64,000 bases of DNA from Selaginella tamariscina (lineage: Eukaryota; Streptophyta; Lycopodiopsida; Selaginellales; Selaginellaceae), in assembly GCA_003024785.1 (NCBI GenBank), contig PUQB01000953.1, forward strand, positions 1 through 64,000, written 5' to 3'. Shown one piece after another: positions 46,972-58,640 of this stretch. Position 1 is the first letter of the stretch. Each line of letters starts with the position of its first letter. A program made the position numbers and the translations under genes. The notes beneath the pieces are model-generated. The model did not search any database, was not told the DNA's origin, and was given only the letters and a program-made list of their open reading frames with translations.

Positions 46972-47274
46972 AGTATACTGTAATTTTGTACCATGTGCCG
47001 TGCCTGGTCATAATATAAGCTTCCTTTCTCTCATTATATGACTATCTCTTACTCATATTTCTGCTTTGATGTATACTATTCATTTCTTAGTACTGTGACG
47101 GGATCTGTAGTATTGCTACCTATTATACACCTTGCCATACTTATCCTTTCCCAACCTTCTGAAGTCTGATCTGTCTTTTATTTCTACTCTATCTTATTCC
47201 AATTGACCCTTAATACGGGTTTGTCGGTGGCGACCACTACTATGTTTAGTGCGTAGGATTTTCCATGTTCAACA
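46972..47274 (+). repeat. LTR-A (right part) after gypsy-2
   Basis: The first five bases are the repeated AGTAT target. The rest continues LTR-A to TGTTCAACA. Confidence 0.82.
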
Positions 47275-47801
47275 AAAGCCATTTATCATAAGCCATTTTG
47301 AATGAGCCATGTTGAGAAGCAAGAGGTTAAGAATATGGCTTCATACACTCAAGCAAGTCTCCATGTGGTGCACCAATATTGCTTGTCATGAAAAAAAATG
47401 GCACCATGAGGATGTGCATAGACTGCAGAGCTCTCAACAAGCAAACAGTGAAGGACAGGATGCCCATGCCACGTGTGGATCCTATTATGGATCATCTCGG
47501 TAGAGCAAGAGTGTTCACCAAGATAGATTTGCGTAGTGGGTATTATCAAATTGATGTGAAGGAGGCAGATATCTACAAAACTACTTTCAACACTAGCTTT
47601 GGGCATTTTGAGTTCATTGTTGTGTCATTTGGCTTAACAAATGCCCCATCCACATTCACTTGGTTGATGATTGAGGTATTTGCTGACTACTTACACAACT
47701 TTGTGGAGATCTTCCTCGACGATATTCTTATTTAAAGTAAGAATATAGAGTATGTGGAGCATTTGTGAAGAGTTCTTCAATTGTTGCAGGAGAACAAGCT
47801 C
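47275..47801 (+). mobile_element. gypsy-3 RT fragment, third unit (fossil)
   Basis: Continues the RT begun before LTR-A at 42863: [40 protein letters not shown]. It ends at the same breakpoint as the other copies, at AACAAGCTC. Confidence 0.88.
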
Positions 47802-49788
47802 ATTAGGTATAGGGTTTTGCTTTTCTTCTTGTTGAATTTGATCCGTCACTCTTTGTACCGTAGCTTTCTTTTTTCCCAGTTTTTGTGTATTGGCTCTTCT
47901 TTGTTTGGTTCTACCCGTACTCGTTTAGCCCGTGTTATTGCGTATATTTCTATTGAGGGTAATTCTGTATCTTCTTCCCATTTGCATTCGTGATTTTGCT
48001 CTTCATGGTCATTCTCTTGATCATTTTGGTGGACTTCAATCCTCCATGTTGCTGGTTCTATGGTGGTGCTTCAGTGTTAAATTCGCATTGTGGACACTTT
48101 GGGGAATAATGTCCCAGCTCTCCACACGTGTAGCATTGAACATTGTTGAGTCTATTGCATTCGGTGGAGTAGTGTCCTTTCTCTCTGCATCTAAAACATG
48201 TTACATTTGGATTTGGACCACGTAATGCTGGTGGAGGTGGTATTGGTGGCAATAAAGGGAGTCCGGCTTGTGTTGGGGCTGGTAATAGAGATTCTCCCCC
48301 TTACAGTATCTCCGTATTATTTCTTTGTCGATAAAATGCCCCGGATTCATGGGGAAATCTCCTTCCATTGCCGTTTCTTCGTTCCCCGTTATATGGTCTT
48401 TGTGGATAGTCGTATGGGTTGGCATTCCAAGATTGTGGATAGTCATATGGGTTTGCATTCCTGGTGCTGTCCCATCTGGTTGGTGGTTGGTGGGTATCCT
48501 TCAGTGCGTCCAATCATTGGTTGAGGTTTATATCCCGTGCTTCGACATTGCCTTGCTTCATGACCTATTCCTCCACACATCTGACACTTGGGTACTTTGC
48601 ATTCAGAAGCATATGTCCTTCATTCTTACATGTTGTACAAAATATTGCTTTGGATTTTGCCCGTATCTCATTCTCCTTCCTGTATTGCCTTCTTGGTTCT
48701 TTCATTCATCATTTATGTATCTCGGGGGTATCAGTATTTCAATTTGCTCAACCTCTTTGATTGCATCTCTTAAGTCATGTGGTTTTATCAGTCGTACTTG
48801 AAGCTGTAAGTTGTCCCATAGTCCATTGATATACCATTTCCTTGCCAATTTGTCACTCATATCTCCTACCTCGCAGCAATTGTATATCCTCCGAAATCTG
48901 CGTGTGTAGTCTTCCATCGCCTCTGTAGGACCTTGCCGTATTTCTTGTAACTGAACTGTCGGGTCTCGTTTACGATACTTTCATACATAGTAATTCCTGA
49001 ACAGTGCTAGTAATGTATCGTACTTGTAAATTGTGATGGCATTTTCATAATACCAATCACTAGCATCTCCCTTCAGTGTAAATGGAAATATTTGGAACTT
49101 CTCATTTTCATCCTTGATTTCATTAGCTTCACACGCCTTCTCAAATTGTTGGATATGATGATTCGTATCTGTTCTCTAAACCTGAAAAGGTAGATGGTAT
49201 GACCTTTCTTGTAATTGTTAGTGTTCTCATCTTCTCAGGTGTTTCGATTGTCAACAGATCCCAGTATTCTTGCGTCGGTACGTGTTTCCCGTTATCGTAG
49301 TTTTCTTGCTGGTTGTCTTCTTCCTCCGTAACTTTGTCATACTTTGTTTGTTGTTGTTTTTCTCTTTGTGCTTTAGATTGCTCCTTCCTTCTCTATTCTT
49401 CACGTTCCTCCAACCTTTTCCGGATCTCTATTACTACTTGTCGTCGTAAGTATCGCTCCTCGCACTCTCTTTGCTGTCTCTGCCTTATCTCTTCATATTG
49501 TTGACGTTCTGCAAGAATATGTCGGTAATCATCCATTCACTTACTACTAGATGCAGCAGATCCATTCTCATGCTGTCTTTGTTGAGCATTCTTCTGTCTC
49601 TGCATAATTGTTCCGATTGTATTAAGTACTCGCTTTTGAGCATATGGAAAGCCTCAAATTTCTTCTTCCGCCGTAATTTCTCTTCAAACTCCAACACTTC
49701 TTTGGGTATCAGTCTACCCATCTTGGTACATTCTACAGACACATTGTTAGTTACCTGCTAATACAACCATCCCTTTGTGGTCACCATA
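47802..49788 (-). mobile_element. gag of the LTR-A element, fullest copy (fossil)
   Basis: Minus strand. The N-terminal part (49742-49485) is charged (VLEFEEKLRRKKKFEAF). The gag core at 48917-48702 (MEDYTRRFRRIYNC, WYINGLWDNLQLQVRL) is followed by zinc knuckles at 48252-48058 and others upstream, and a short post-gag part near 47900. The 5' LTR is at 49789-50399. No pol of this element remains. It is broken in a few places. Confidence 0.85.
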
Positions 49789-50399
49789 TGTTAAACATAG
49801 AAAAATCCTACAGCTAAGTAGTGGAAGTGGTCGCCACCGACAAACCTGTATTAAGGGTCTATCGGAATAAGGAAGAACAAAAATAGAGTACATATCAAAC
49901 TTCAGAATGTCGGGAAAGGGTAAGGATGGCAAGGTATGTAACAGGCAGCAGTACTGCGGATCCCGTCACAGTACTGAGAAAAGAATAGTATACATCAAAG
50001 CAGAAAGATGAGCAAGAGATAATCGTATTGAGAGTGAAAGAAAACTTATATTACGTCCGCACATGGAACATAATACAAAATTACAGTATACTTGGGATCT
50101 TGTTCTAGTCCTAATCTGGTCTATTTATACCCGTATAGCAGTTATAGTACTACCTCTTAGCTTTATTCATTCAGTTACTGTAACTCCTTCTTATCCTTAT
50201 TCGGGTATGCCGTACTCCACTTCAAACATCATATTGCAGTAGTGACTCATTCGTATTACGATAGTGTCTCGTACTCCAATATTTTCTTTCGACTCTCGTT
50301 TTTCCACAATATATTTTTTTTTTGGTGTTTTTCCCATTATATTTGCCCATGAAATAAACACAATAGGAACCTTCTACATGTCTAACTACGATTCTAACA
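49789..50399 (-). repeat. LTR-A, 5' LTR of the gag element
   Basis: 611 bp, TG...CA ends on the minus strand (TGTTAGAATCG...GTTTAACA); matches 2597-3213. Confidence 0.82.
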
Positions 50400-50709
50400 A
50401 TACTACACGTTAAATTGTCATGTTGGATAAATATCCTTGTGACAAAGCATAAGATGGATTATAATTCCATTGTCATTTAAATATTTATGTTTAAGGGAGT
50501 GTTTAAGCTAATTCCATATTTTAATATTTTGTGAGAGGATGGAAAAGATTTTTACACCATGTTGTTGTCTTAAACTAAATGTAGCTAGTTCTAACAAATA
50601 TTAGTGTCTTAAACCAATGTAGTTGGTTTTGCCAATATTATCATGTTAAATTAAAATTTCCTACCACCATGGGAGCCATATGTAGAATTAGAGTCTCTAC
50701 CTATAGTCA
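50400..50709. other. Spacer with one unit of the 120-bp repeat
   Basis: AT-rich and matching 3214-3439, then a single copy (about 50625-50750) of the unit that is four-fold at 3440-3929. Confidence 0.7.
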
Positions 50710-51640
50710 CTAAAGTTCCTCTTTAAGACTGTTAGGTGTGCTCATCCCCGACAAAGTTCCTCTTGCGTCTTGATAATCTTTTGGGCCATTGGCATTTGGT
50801 TCAACTACACTCACATGATTGCCTTTGAAATCGAAGGACTAGGAGTCCTCACCTTCATCAGTCGAGCTTTGATTTTGCTGATCGTCACCTACATTATCAT
50901 TGCATCCACCACTTATGCGATAAGCTATGGCACATCCTACATTGCAAAGCTCGCCTTAGCCGACTTGTTGAGTGTTTCCTACTGCATATGTGAGAAGGCA
51001 TGCACCAGCTAAAATTCAACCCCAATTGACACTTCACCTATCGGAAAGGCTTCCGACGCTTGCCACACTTTATGCACATCACTGCCTGCATGTACTTTAT
51101 TGCAATTTCTTCTACCTCTGACTCATAACACTGACTTGCCACTCCACCTGCTTGATGCATAAGGTAACTCCACACACATACTACCTCTGCTTCTTTGATG
51201 GTGGTGTCTTCGCAATCTTGCTTGTACTCTCATGTTGCTTACCACTAGATCCTTCAAGAGCCAAGTTCTCTTTTGGTTTTTCCTATGGTGTATGTGCTTT
51301 CTGCAATTTACTAGCATACTCTGCCTTGTCTACTTCTTTTTCAAAATACATTACATGGTTCACCAATGGCTATATTAGAGGAAAGATGAAACTTAAAAAG
51401 TGTTCACAAGAAAATTAAATAGGAACTCAACTTCCTTCTTTAGGTTAGCAATCGCAAACCAAGCTTGCTATTATATTGGTGCCCTTCCTTTAAATATATA
51501 TCTAAATTCTTCTTATCAATTCCAAGCTTAGCTTTCTCTGACAGTAACTGGAAAAGTTTCACGATGACTTGCTCATCAATGAACATATTCTTTCCTTTTG
51601 CGTATGCTATAAGATCATCATTATCCTCTTCTAGCCTTTT
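50710..51640 (-). CDS. Unrecognised multi-exon gene, better copy
   Basis: The last exon model is 50822-50710. It starts after a TTTCAAAG acceptor, encodes 36 residues (NHVSVVEPNANGPKDYQD ... NSLKEEL) and ends in TAG. The preceding exon 50888-50853 (DDQQNQSSTDE) joins it in phase 1 with GT-AG borders. Further up, 51160-51038 is open for 40 residues (EVEEIAIKYMQAV, then CIKCGKRRKPFR and a stop). Two other stretches look coiled-coil: about 51640-51440 (RLEEDNDDLIAYAKGKNMF, VIVKLFQLLSEKAKL) and about 51340-51190 (EKEVDKAEYASKLQKAHT, SKIAKTPPSKK). I cannot join these upstream pieces in one consistent frame. They may belong to this gene, to a neighbour, or to 3' exons of the PEHE gene upstream. Family unknown. 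Confidence 0.42.
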
Positions 51641-51699
51641 AAAATTGTATGTTTTATTTTATATATTCTGAGCCAACACCAAGGACATGAGCAATCTAA

Positions 51700-52530
51700 G
51701 CAATTTGGAACATAATATTCTATATTAATATTATTAACAATATGAAATCTTACTTTCTTTTTATTTAACTCACGCCTGTGGTGCTATCTTTGAAGCTATT
51801 TTGACATCGGGTTGGGTAGTTCATGAAACTTACACCCTCACGCTTGCAAATTAATGGTAATCGAAAACAATTATATCCAAATGATACATATTCTATTGTG
51901 AAATGAAGTTCAATTATAGATAAATAAACTTGATTAATAAGAAAAGCAATGATATTATTAACGTTGAAATATACTATGAATCATCGTAGCAGTGAAGATG
52001 CAGAATTTGTTCTTATCTAATAGCTGTTGGTGAATCCCGAACTTCTTTGATTTCTAATGCCTAGGGCCAAAGAAGTTCTAATGCCTAGGGCTCATGAAAA
52101 TCCATATGTCATATAAATGGATATATTTAAAAATGAAATTGATTCTAACCTCCATGATATCAAATGATTTAATAATATAAGGAAATGATGTATAAGAGAC
52201 TACGAAATGTGTACATGTTATGAGCTCAATTGAAACTTAACTTTCCTACATCTTTAGCAAGTCTGTTTGCAACTGCAGATTTAACACATATGGCAACATT
52301 TATGATCATTTACAACTTAAATATAAAATCTAATGTCAAGAATTTAACACTAGAAAATAGGGCCTTTATTAATCAAACAAACTCACATTAGAAATCCTTG
52401 GAAAAGCCACTCAAATCTTAATAACAGCCTTAAGCTTTCCATCCTTGGACCTGCATTTATCCTTATGTAAGTTATGGATATAAAATTTTGATGTTAGTTT
52501 GATTAAGGACATGAGAAAGTAATACTAGTA
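51700..52530. other. AT-rich spacer 3' of PEHE gene copy 3
   Basis: Equivalent to 21478-22303. No gene seen. Confidence 0.55.
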
Positions 52531-54188
52531 TTAAGTATTATCATACGTGCTAATCTTAGATCTCGTGTTCAACCTAGCATGTTTATTAGTTTTCTCATTG
52601 TTGGACAGTGGCATGTGCAGATTTATCTCCTCCATCTCTAAAGGTTGATGCCTCTTCTTGTAAGCCTCATCATCAGTGTCCTGGAAGACTATTCAGGAAA
52701 TGTATTATATATGCATAGACCTATAAATTGTTCATTCAAATTTATTTATCTAGCAAACCCATGAATAGAATGAATGAAAGCCTCATGTGGATAGTACACA
52801 CATATGTATGTATGCAGATGTACAAATACCATAACACGCATAGGTAATGTACTTTTATATAATTCTAAAAGTTAAATTAAACTAATAACCTCATCACTTG
52901 AGTGCTCCTCCTCATCCAAATCCAGAGGTTCCACCAGCCTCCACTGAGGTATGTCAATATTAATTTGTTTAACATACTCCACACGCTGTGCACGAACGCT
53001 CTCAGGCACAACAAATTTGTCGATATCATAGTCTAATGCCCGTCTCCGTGTAGCTCGATCTCATATAAATCAAATTATGTTTATACTTTAATTCTATGTT
53101 TGTTTCTTATTATTAATTTATATTATTGTTAATCAATTACATTTATGCAAATATTATTTCTTCAATATCAATTATTCTGTATCAGCTTACCTTTTGGGAC
53201 ATGAGGTACAGCGGAGGACGAGTTGCACTACCTGTTACATAGAAGCATTGAATAGTGTTCTCATATATACATATGAGGTTCTTATAACATCATGACTTAA
53301 AATAAGGAAGATAAACGTAACTTAACATAATATCTAAGACTAGACCTATACATCTACATGATATGTGTATATATATGTGCATGCATACATATATCCATTT
53401 AGAATACAACATATATATTTACCCCGTCTGGCTAGCTGCAACCGTTTATGGACCTTGGTAGCCCTATCTCTAGCTTATGGACCTTGGTAGCCCTATCTTC
53501 TAGCGGTTCAACCATAAGTGCATGCTTCTTTGGAGAATCGTCCTCCTCCTCCACATTTACTTGCTCCGATTTACCCACTGCTGTCACTACACATGATACA
53601 ATTTAGTAAATGGTACAAAGTGTAAACCAAATACATAAGAACATATATATGTATTCATAGATATAGGTCATATCTACCCACACACAACAAACTTTCGTTG
53701 GGTATGGATGCCACAAATAGATACATGATCTTTAGTATCACTTTTTACACTAATTGTTTTTATCATTCTAAGTTAATAGTATTTAGTCTTACCAGCTGCT
53801 TTCACAAAGTCCTTGTCATTCTGGCAGCACCATCTTTGCTCTCCTCCATGTCTATATAGTTTTCAGAATGTTTTGAGTATGCAGCCTTTGCTTCCTCCAC
53901 GACTCCATGTTCCTCTCGATCCTTCACAAACTGTTTATACTTCTTGGTAGTTACGACGAATTTCTTCTTTAAACACGCTTTACGCAAGCACCGAAACCTG
54001 GGCTGGGTATCCTTTTTATTGTTGTAACAGTCAAATGCGGTGTCTCTTGAGCCACAATTGGGGCACATATATACTCCATTAGGCAGTTCGTGTGCAGCCC
54101 AACGATGCTCCAAATGGTTCTCAACTATATATGGCCAACGATGTGGACATTCTTTAGGTCTTGGCTTTGGCCCTGGTTTTCTCGCCAT
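52531..54188 (-). pseudogene. Dof-like zinc finger + PEHE-domain gene, copy 3
   Basis: Exons: 54188-53793 (396 bp, one base short near 53822), 53586-53423 (164 bp, with a 29-bp internal tandem duplication near 53456-53500), 53231-53191 (one base short), 53059-52890 and 52680-52531 (TAA). The finger and the N terminus are intact, as are exons 4-5. The PEHE-like motif reads VVPES here, the form expected from KANSL1-type proteins, whereas copies 1 and 2 have VVHES. This copy therefore keeps the likelier ancestral residue, although it has the most frame damage. Its promoter block is at 54700-54800. Confidence 0.7.
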
Positions 54189-54699
54189 TGAATACTCTGT
54201 AGTTAATAGATGAAACTTGGTTAATAAGATGCATAAGTAATACAATTAGTAAATATTTAAAATATGAATGCAATCTAGTGATGATCTTACTGTTGAGTTT
54301 TATTATTTAAATACTAACAAGAATATGAATGTATATATATACTCGTTTATATGTGTTTATATAGAAGGAGATTACGTGCTTGAGAACAAGATGACAGTCA
54401 GTAGGTGTTTATCTAGATTATCCAAGCACATTCAATATCAACCAATTTAATCTGGGTAACAAAATCAATCATCAAAATATACACCCCCAATTAATATGAT
54501 CACTATTTTCAATATCAATATGGATTAAGAAAAATACAGACCCACAACTCATGCACAATTGATCTAGATTATTATTTTTAATGTCAGTATATTCTAAATT
54601 ACTAATTCAATAAAAAATGAAGTGTACAGATGATTGAGTATAGCATTAAATTAATTTAAAAATATTTATGAACGCACCTTTTTATTTGCTCTCGAGCAA

Positions 54700-54810
54700 T
54701 AGTCAATCCTAGGGTAACATGTTAATCCTAGGGTATGCAATCCACGTGCCAACGTGGAATCCACACGCCAACGTGGATTAACACGTTATCACGTTAATAA
54801 TGTCATAATA
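54700..54810 (-). promoter_or_regulatory. Candidate promoter block, copy 3
   Basis: Same paired motifs; G-box CACGTG at 54743-54748, 555 bp upstream of the ATG at 54188. Confidence 0.45.
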
Positions 54811-54948
54811 ATCTTATCATGTTTTATTAATGTTAGTGCTACATTTTTGTGCTAATAATGTATTTCCATTCTTTTATGGAATCACCCCTCTCCTTGAGAA
54901 GTCCTCTGTCCTACGGTGTGTTCTTGTTTAGGTTGCGAGAGCATATAG

Positions 54949-55308
54949 TCAGCATATTCTAGCATAATATGAAGAATATTGGTCAATCCTAGTCCTAAGT
55001 TCGTGAGTTTGCCATTCTTTGTTTGCTATGACCTGGTTGTGGTTGTGCTGGTGTTGGTCCAAGAGCCTCTGGAGGGCATCGTACTCACCCTGTAACCAAT
55101 CGATTTTTGTTGCTAACTTGTCCCATAGTTCCCCGGCGTCCTTCCTTCTCTTTATAGCTACCTTACATAGTAGGGCTCCTTGGCAAAGCAGTTCTATAGC
55201 TTCCTTGGCTTCCTCTCGTGGGGCTTGTCGTCGTTCTATGATTTCAGTTATTATGGCATCATGTTCCTTTGCCACGGCTGGGAGATCGAGGTCGTTATAC
55301 ACTACCAT
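54949..55308 (-). CDS. Coiled-coil ORF of unknown function, third copy
   Basis: 119 codons from MVVYNDLDLPAVAKEHDAI to the same C terminus as 39002-39430, with one His-Ser-Gln to His-Asn-Gln change near the end. Related open sequence continues upstream. Function unknown. Confidence 0.42.
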   Translation of the reverse strand: MVVYNDLDLPAVAKEHDAIITEIIERRQAPREEAKEAIELLCQGALLCKVAIKRRKDAGELWDKLATKIDWLQGEYDALQRLLDQHQHNHNQVIANKEWQTHELRTRIDQYSSYYARIC

Positions 55309-56934
55309 TGCTTCCTTTAGTTGGTTGAAGGCCTCTGCGATCTTGAGGTGAGCCGATGAGTCCCACCGACTGTCACATGGAGATGTTGGTAGGTATCCTT
55401 TGACTCTTTTTCATACTCGCCCTCCATTTCCTCCTTGTTTGGCCCAGTAGGTCGTCTAGGTACCTCTGATGGGAATTCCAGTGGTAACAGGGGTCCCACT
55501 GTCAAAGGTACCGCTCATATGGGCTTTGTCATCCAGTGCCTGGGTGGTGCCATGACTTGTTCTGCTCCACTCCCCCTCCCATGTCTAGAGTTGTGCTGGT
55601 ATGAAGTCATAGTTCGGCCAATCACACCAACAATCATGATAACGATATGGCCGGCCGTGGAAAGCTCCCTCTCGGACACGGTTTGATCTTCGTATATTCC
55701 ACTGGTTAGAGTCAGAACCAAGTACTGCTTGAGGCAATCTGCCTAGTTCACTGTGACTCCTTCCCAGGCTTTATAGAGGCCGTTTGCCAACTGCCTAGTG
55801 ATTTGTCTCCTCGTACTTCCGTGAACAAGAAGGCTACTAGTGCTACAAATTCAGCTTCCTCTCCTCTCTTGTATGCCCCATAACGCCCCGTTCCCCGTGG
55901 TGGTGGACCTCTAGGCTCCATTTCTGATAATTTTCCTACTGTGGGGCTGTCCTCCGGTAGTCAAATACTGTGCTAGCTTGTCGAACATTATGGGAGGTTG
56001 TGCTTCCTCCTAAGCCAAACCGGATCCCTCTCCACCCGGTCTGGCTAATCACCAAGTCTGCAGACTAGATGAACTGCCTAGCTTTCTTGGTGAATCCCAG
56101 CTTTTCCACTTCTCCCTATGGAAGGTTAAAGAATTCGTCCAGGCACAACTCTCTCCTGACCCACGAACGTCGGGTCGGACGATCAACTCTTTGAACTTGA
56201 AATACCTGGGTGACACGAGTTTTGTTGTCCTCTCCCCTCCTTCGATGGACATGCGAACCTCATGGATGACTACTGGCCTATTCCGCTTCGTCCAATTTGT
56301 CGTCATAGTATTACATTGTATATCTCCTTCCCGGGTACTGCCAACATGGTGGTCCTCATGACGTCCTCTAAGGTGATTGGTGTGACTATCTTTGCGCCTA
56401 GATACGCAATGTTGGCGCCGCCCGACCATCATTGCCTTTGTAGTATGTGCCTCACGCATGCGGTCCATCCTCATGGACCATGTGACCCTGTGATCTGTCC
56501 ACACGTGTATCTAGAAGTCGTCCTCCCAGCCGCACCGTCCTTCCTGCTGCACTTCCTTGGGGTTTCCCTGCCACAGTGGCTACTTTTTCCTAGGGTGTCT
56601 TGGTCCGAACTCCTTCTGGGTGGATATTCAGCCCAACGTGGTTACTATTGGCTGTTTGTCATAGTGCATGTCTGTCATTGCCGCTTGTTGTGACCCTGAT
56701 AATGTCAGGTGAAGCCCACCCTGGTCTTAGCTGTAGGGCCTTTTCAGTTTGCCCCTCCCCACCGGGGCCTCCCGTCACAAGTCCCCCGTGTTCCACCCCT
56801 AGGACTTTGTGCCTCACTTCTATCAGGGAGTGTCCCCACCAGAGCTTACCCCTCCCTCACTTCCATAGCTGATCTCCGATTAGCTGTGGCTGTGGGTATA
56901 TTCAGTTGAAGCCAGGGCTGGAATGGGGTTGTCA
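55309..56934 (-). other. Upstream part of the coiled-coil segment, unit 3
   Basis: Longest version of this segment, including about 410 bases (56510-56922) that are missing from unit 2. The minus-strand open piece 56504-56049 has the conserved ERTTKLVSPRYFKFKELIV stretch. No family recognised. Confidence 0.35.
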
Positions 56935-58635
56935 GTCGAGTCTACTATTAAGCTTAAATCGAGCCCACTTAGATGGCGTTGTCGTTTGGCTGTGGTGTGT
57001 CCATGTGGCTCCTCTGAAGTTGCAAAGGCAGTTGGTGAACCAGTCCTTATGCTCTTGTCCTGGGTTCATACTGTTTTGGGCTTCGAGCGCTCCGCTTGCG
57101 ACCCTTGGTCTGCCAATGCAGTACCTACCCTAGTGGGAGTGCTCCTACCCTATGTGGCTCGAGCTTGATGGGTGTGTGCAAGGGACAGCTATTTCATTGT
57201 CGTCCAATCCTTCATGCCTACCTAGCACAAAGTGTCTTAGTGCTCTGAATCGTTGCACAATGCCCGGACTTGCCTTGCGGCCATAGACCTTAGTCCCCTC
57301 CTAATGTGAAATCTTATTTGCTGGTGCTCCCAGTCATGATGTACCTTTGTGCCCCTAAGCCAGAGGTGACCAAGAAGCAGATCAAATCCCTATCGAGGAC
57401 GACAACATTTACCCAAAATTTGACCTTTTGGTTCTTGATTTCTATTGCCCTTAGGATACCCTTGGGTGTTACCTTGGCTTGATTTGCCATTTGTACATGG
57501 AAGAGAGTCAACTTCGGGGTTGGTATATTCAGCTCACGATGAAGTTTTGTTGACATGATGTTCACTGCTAACACACCATCTATAATCACATCGTCAATTG
57601 TGCGGCCTGCCATCCGAACCAAAATGGTTAGCACATAATCCACAAAGTCTACTGTGGTTGCGGTGCCTCTGGGCTGAGGCCGGGATGATCCTCGTGGTCG
57701 AGCCTCGTATAGCGTGGCTGGAACGGGTGGCGCTTCTTGTCCTATTGAGGCCTCTCCTCTGTTGAAGGCAAGACGTTTCCATCTTCTCACTGCTCCCCTT
57801 GATTCTCTACCCTAGTCGGGCTTTGCCGGTCTTGTAGCGGTTGGTATGTCAATTTGCTATATTACCCACTGCTTCAATAGTGAGGGTTTTGCCACATGTT
57901 CCTTTTCATGGTGCCTTCCTATTCTCTTGGTTGCGCACGTGCGGTCGGCTTGTTTCATCCACTAGGGGGCCTGTGGTGTTTTGTTCATTTTTTCGTCCCA
58001 ACCTGGTAGTACTACCATTACTTGATTTGCTTGCGGTGTTGGGATTAGTGTCAGTTGGTGGGGGTTTGTTTGTTCACCGCCCTTGCGGGGCTGGGCGCTT
58101 GCGCTTCCAACATGGGTTTGATTAATGATACCAGGAGCACCAATAGAGTGGGTGTGGGCCACCACAAAGCGCATGTCATCTCCCTGCGTTCTAGCCGCTT
58201 CTCCTGTTGTCGTACCTAGGTCGGTAGGGTTGCCAGTACCAAGAGTGGAACCTATGACTCTGGTCTCCCAATCTTTACCTCCTACGAGGTTGGTTGTTCC
58301 CTTCCATCCTACGCCCATAACTCCTCTAGTTGTCTGCATACCCCTCTGTTTTCCATTCCACCGTCAATGTGGCTGCCTATGGTAGCTTGTTGCTCAAAAG
58401 TTCGACCAATCGATAGTAATTGTCGTGTTGTGGGACCTGCAGATGTTAAATACCCAGCAGTAGTTGTCCTTGCGTGTGGTGTATCCCATTTGAGCAAGTG
58501 TTGCAGTTAAGTCTTCCTTCCATGCTGCCACTCGGTGGGTTTCCCTTCATTATGATCGCTCATGCTCCCTAGCTCCAGCCACTCTGTCCCGTCGCTTGTT
58601 CCCCGGCTGGTAGTTTGACAATGGTCAAACCACCA
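56935..58635 (-). mobile_element. gypsy-4 gag-end and protease fragment, second copy (fossil)
   Basis: Counterpart of 40641-42320; the retropepsin-like open stretch is 57790-57314. Broken. Confidence 0.55.
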
Positions 58636-58640
58636 TCAAC

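Noticed and set aside
50770-51012. Plus-strand ORF with strongly hydrophobic segments, possible membrane protein
   Set aside because: The left-hand copy of the region does not keep the frame, and the minus strand has phase-consistent exons over the same bases. It is more likely an antisense shadow.
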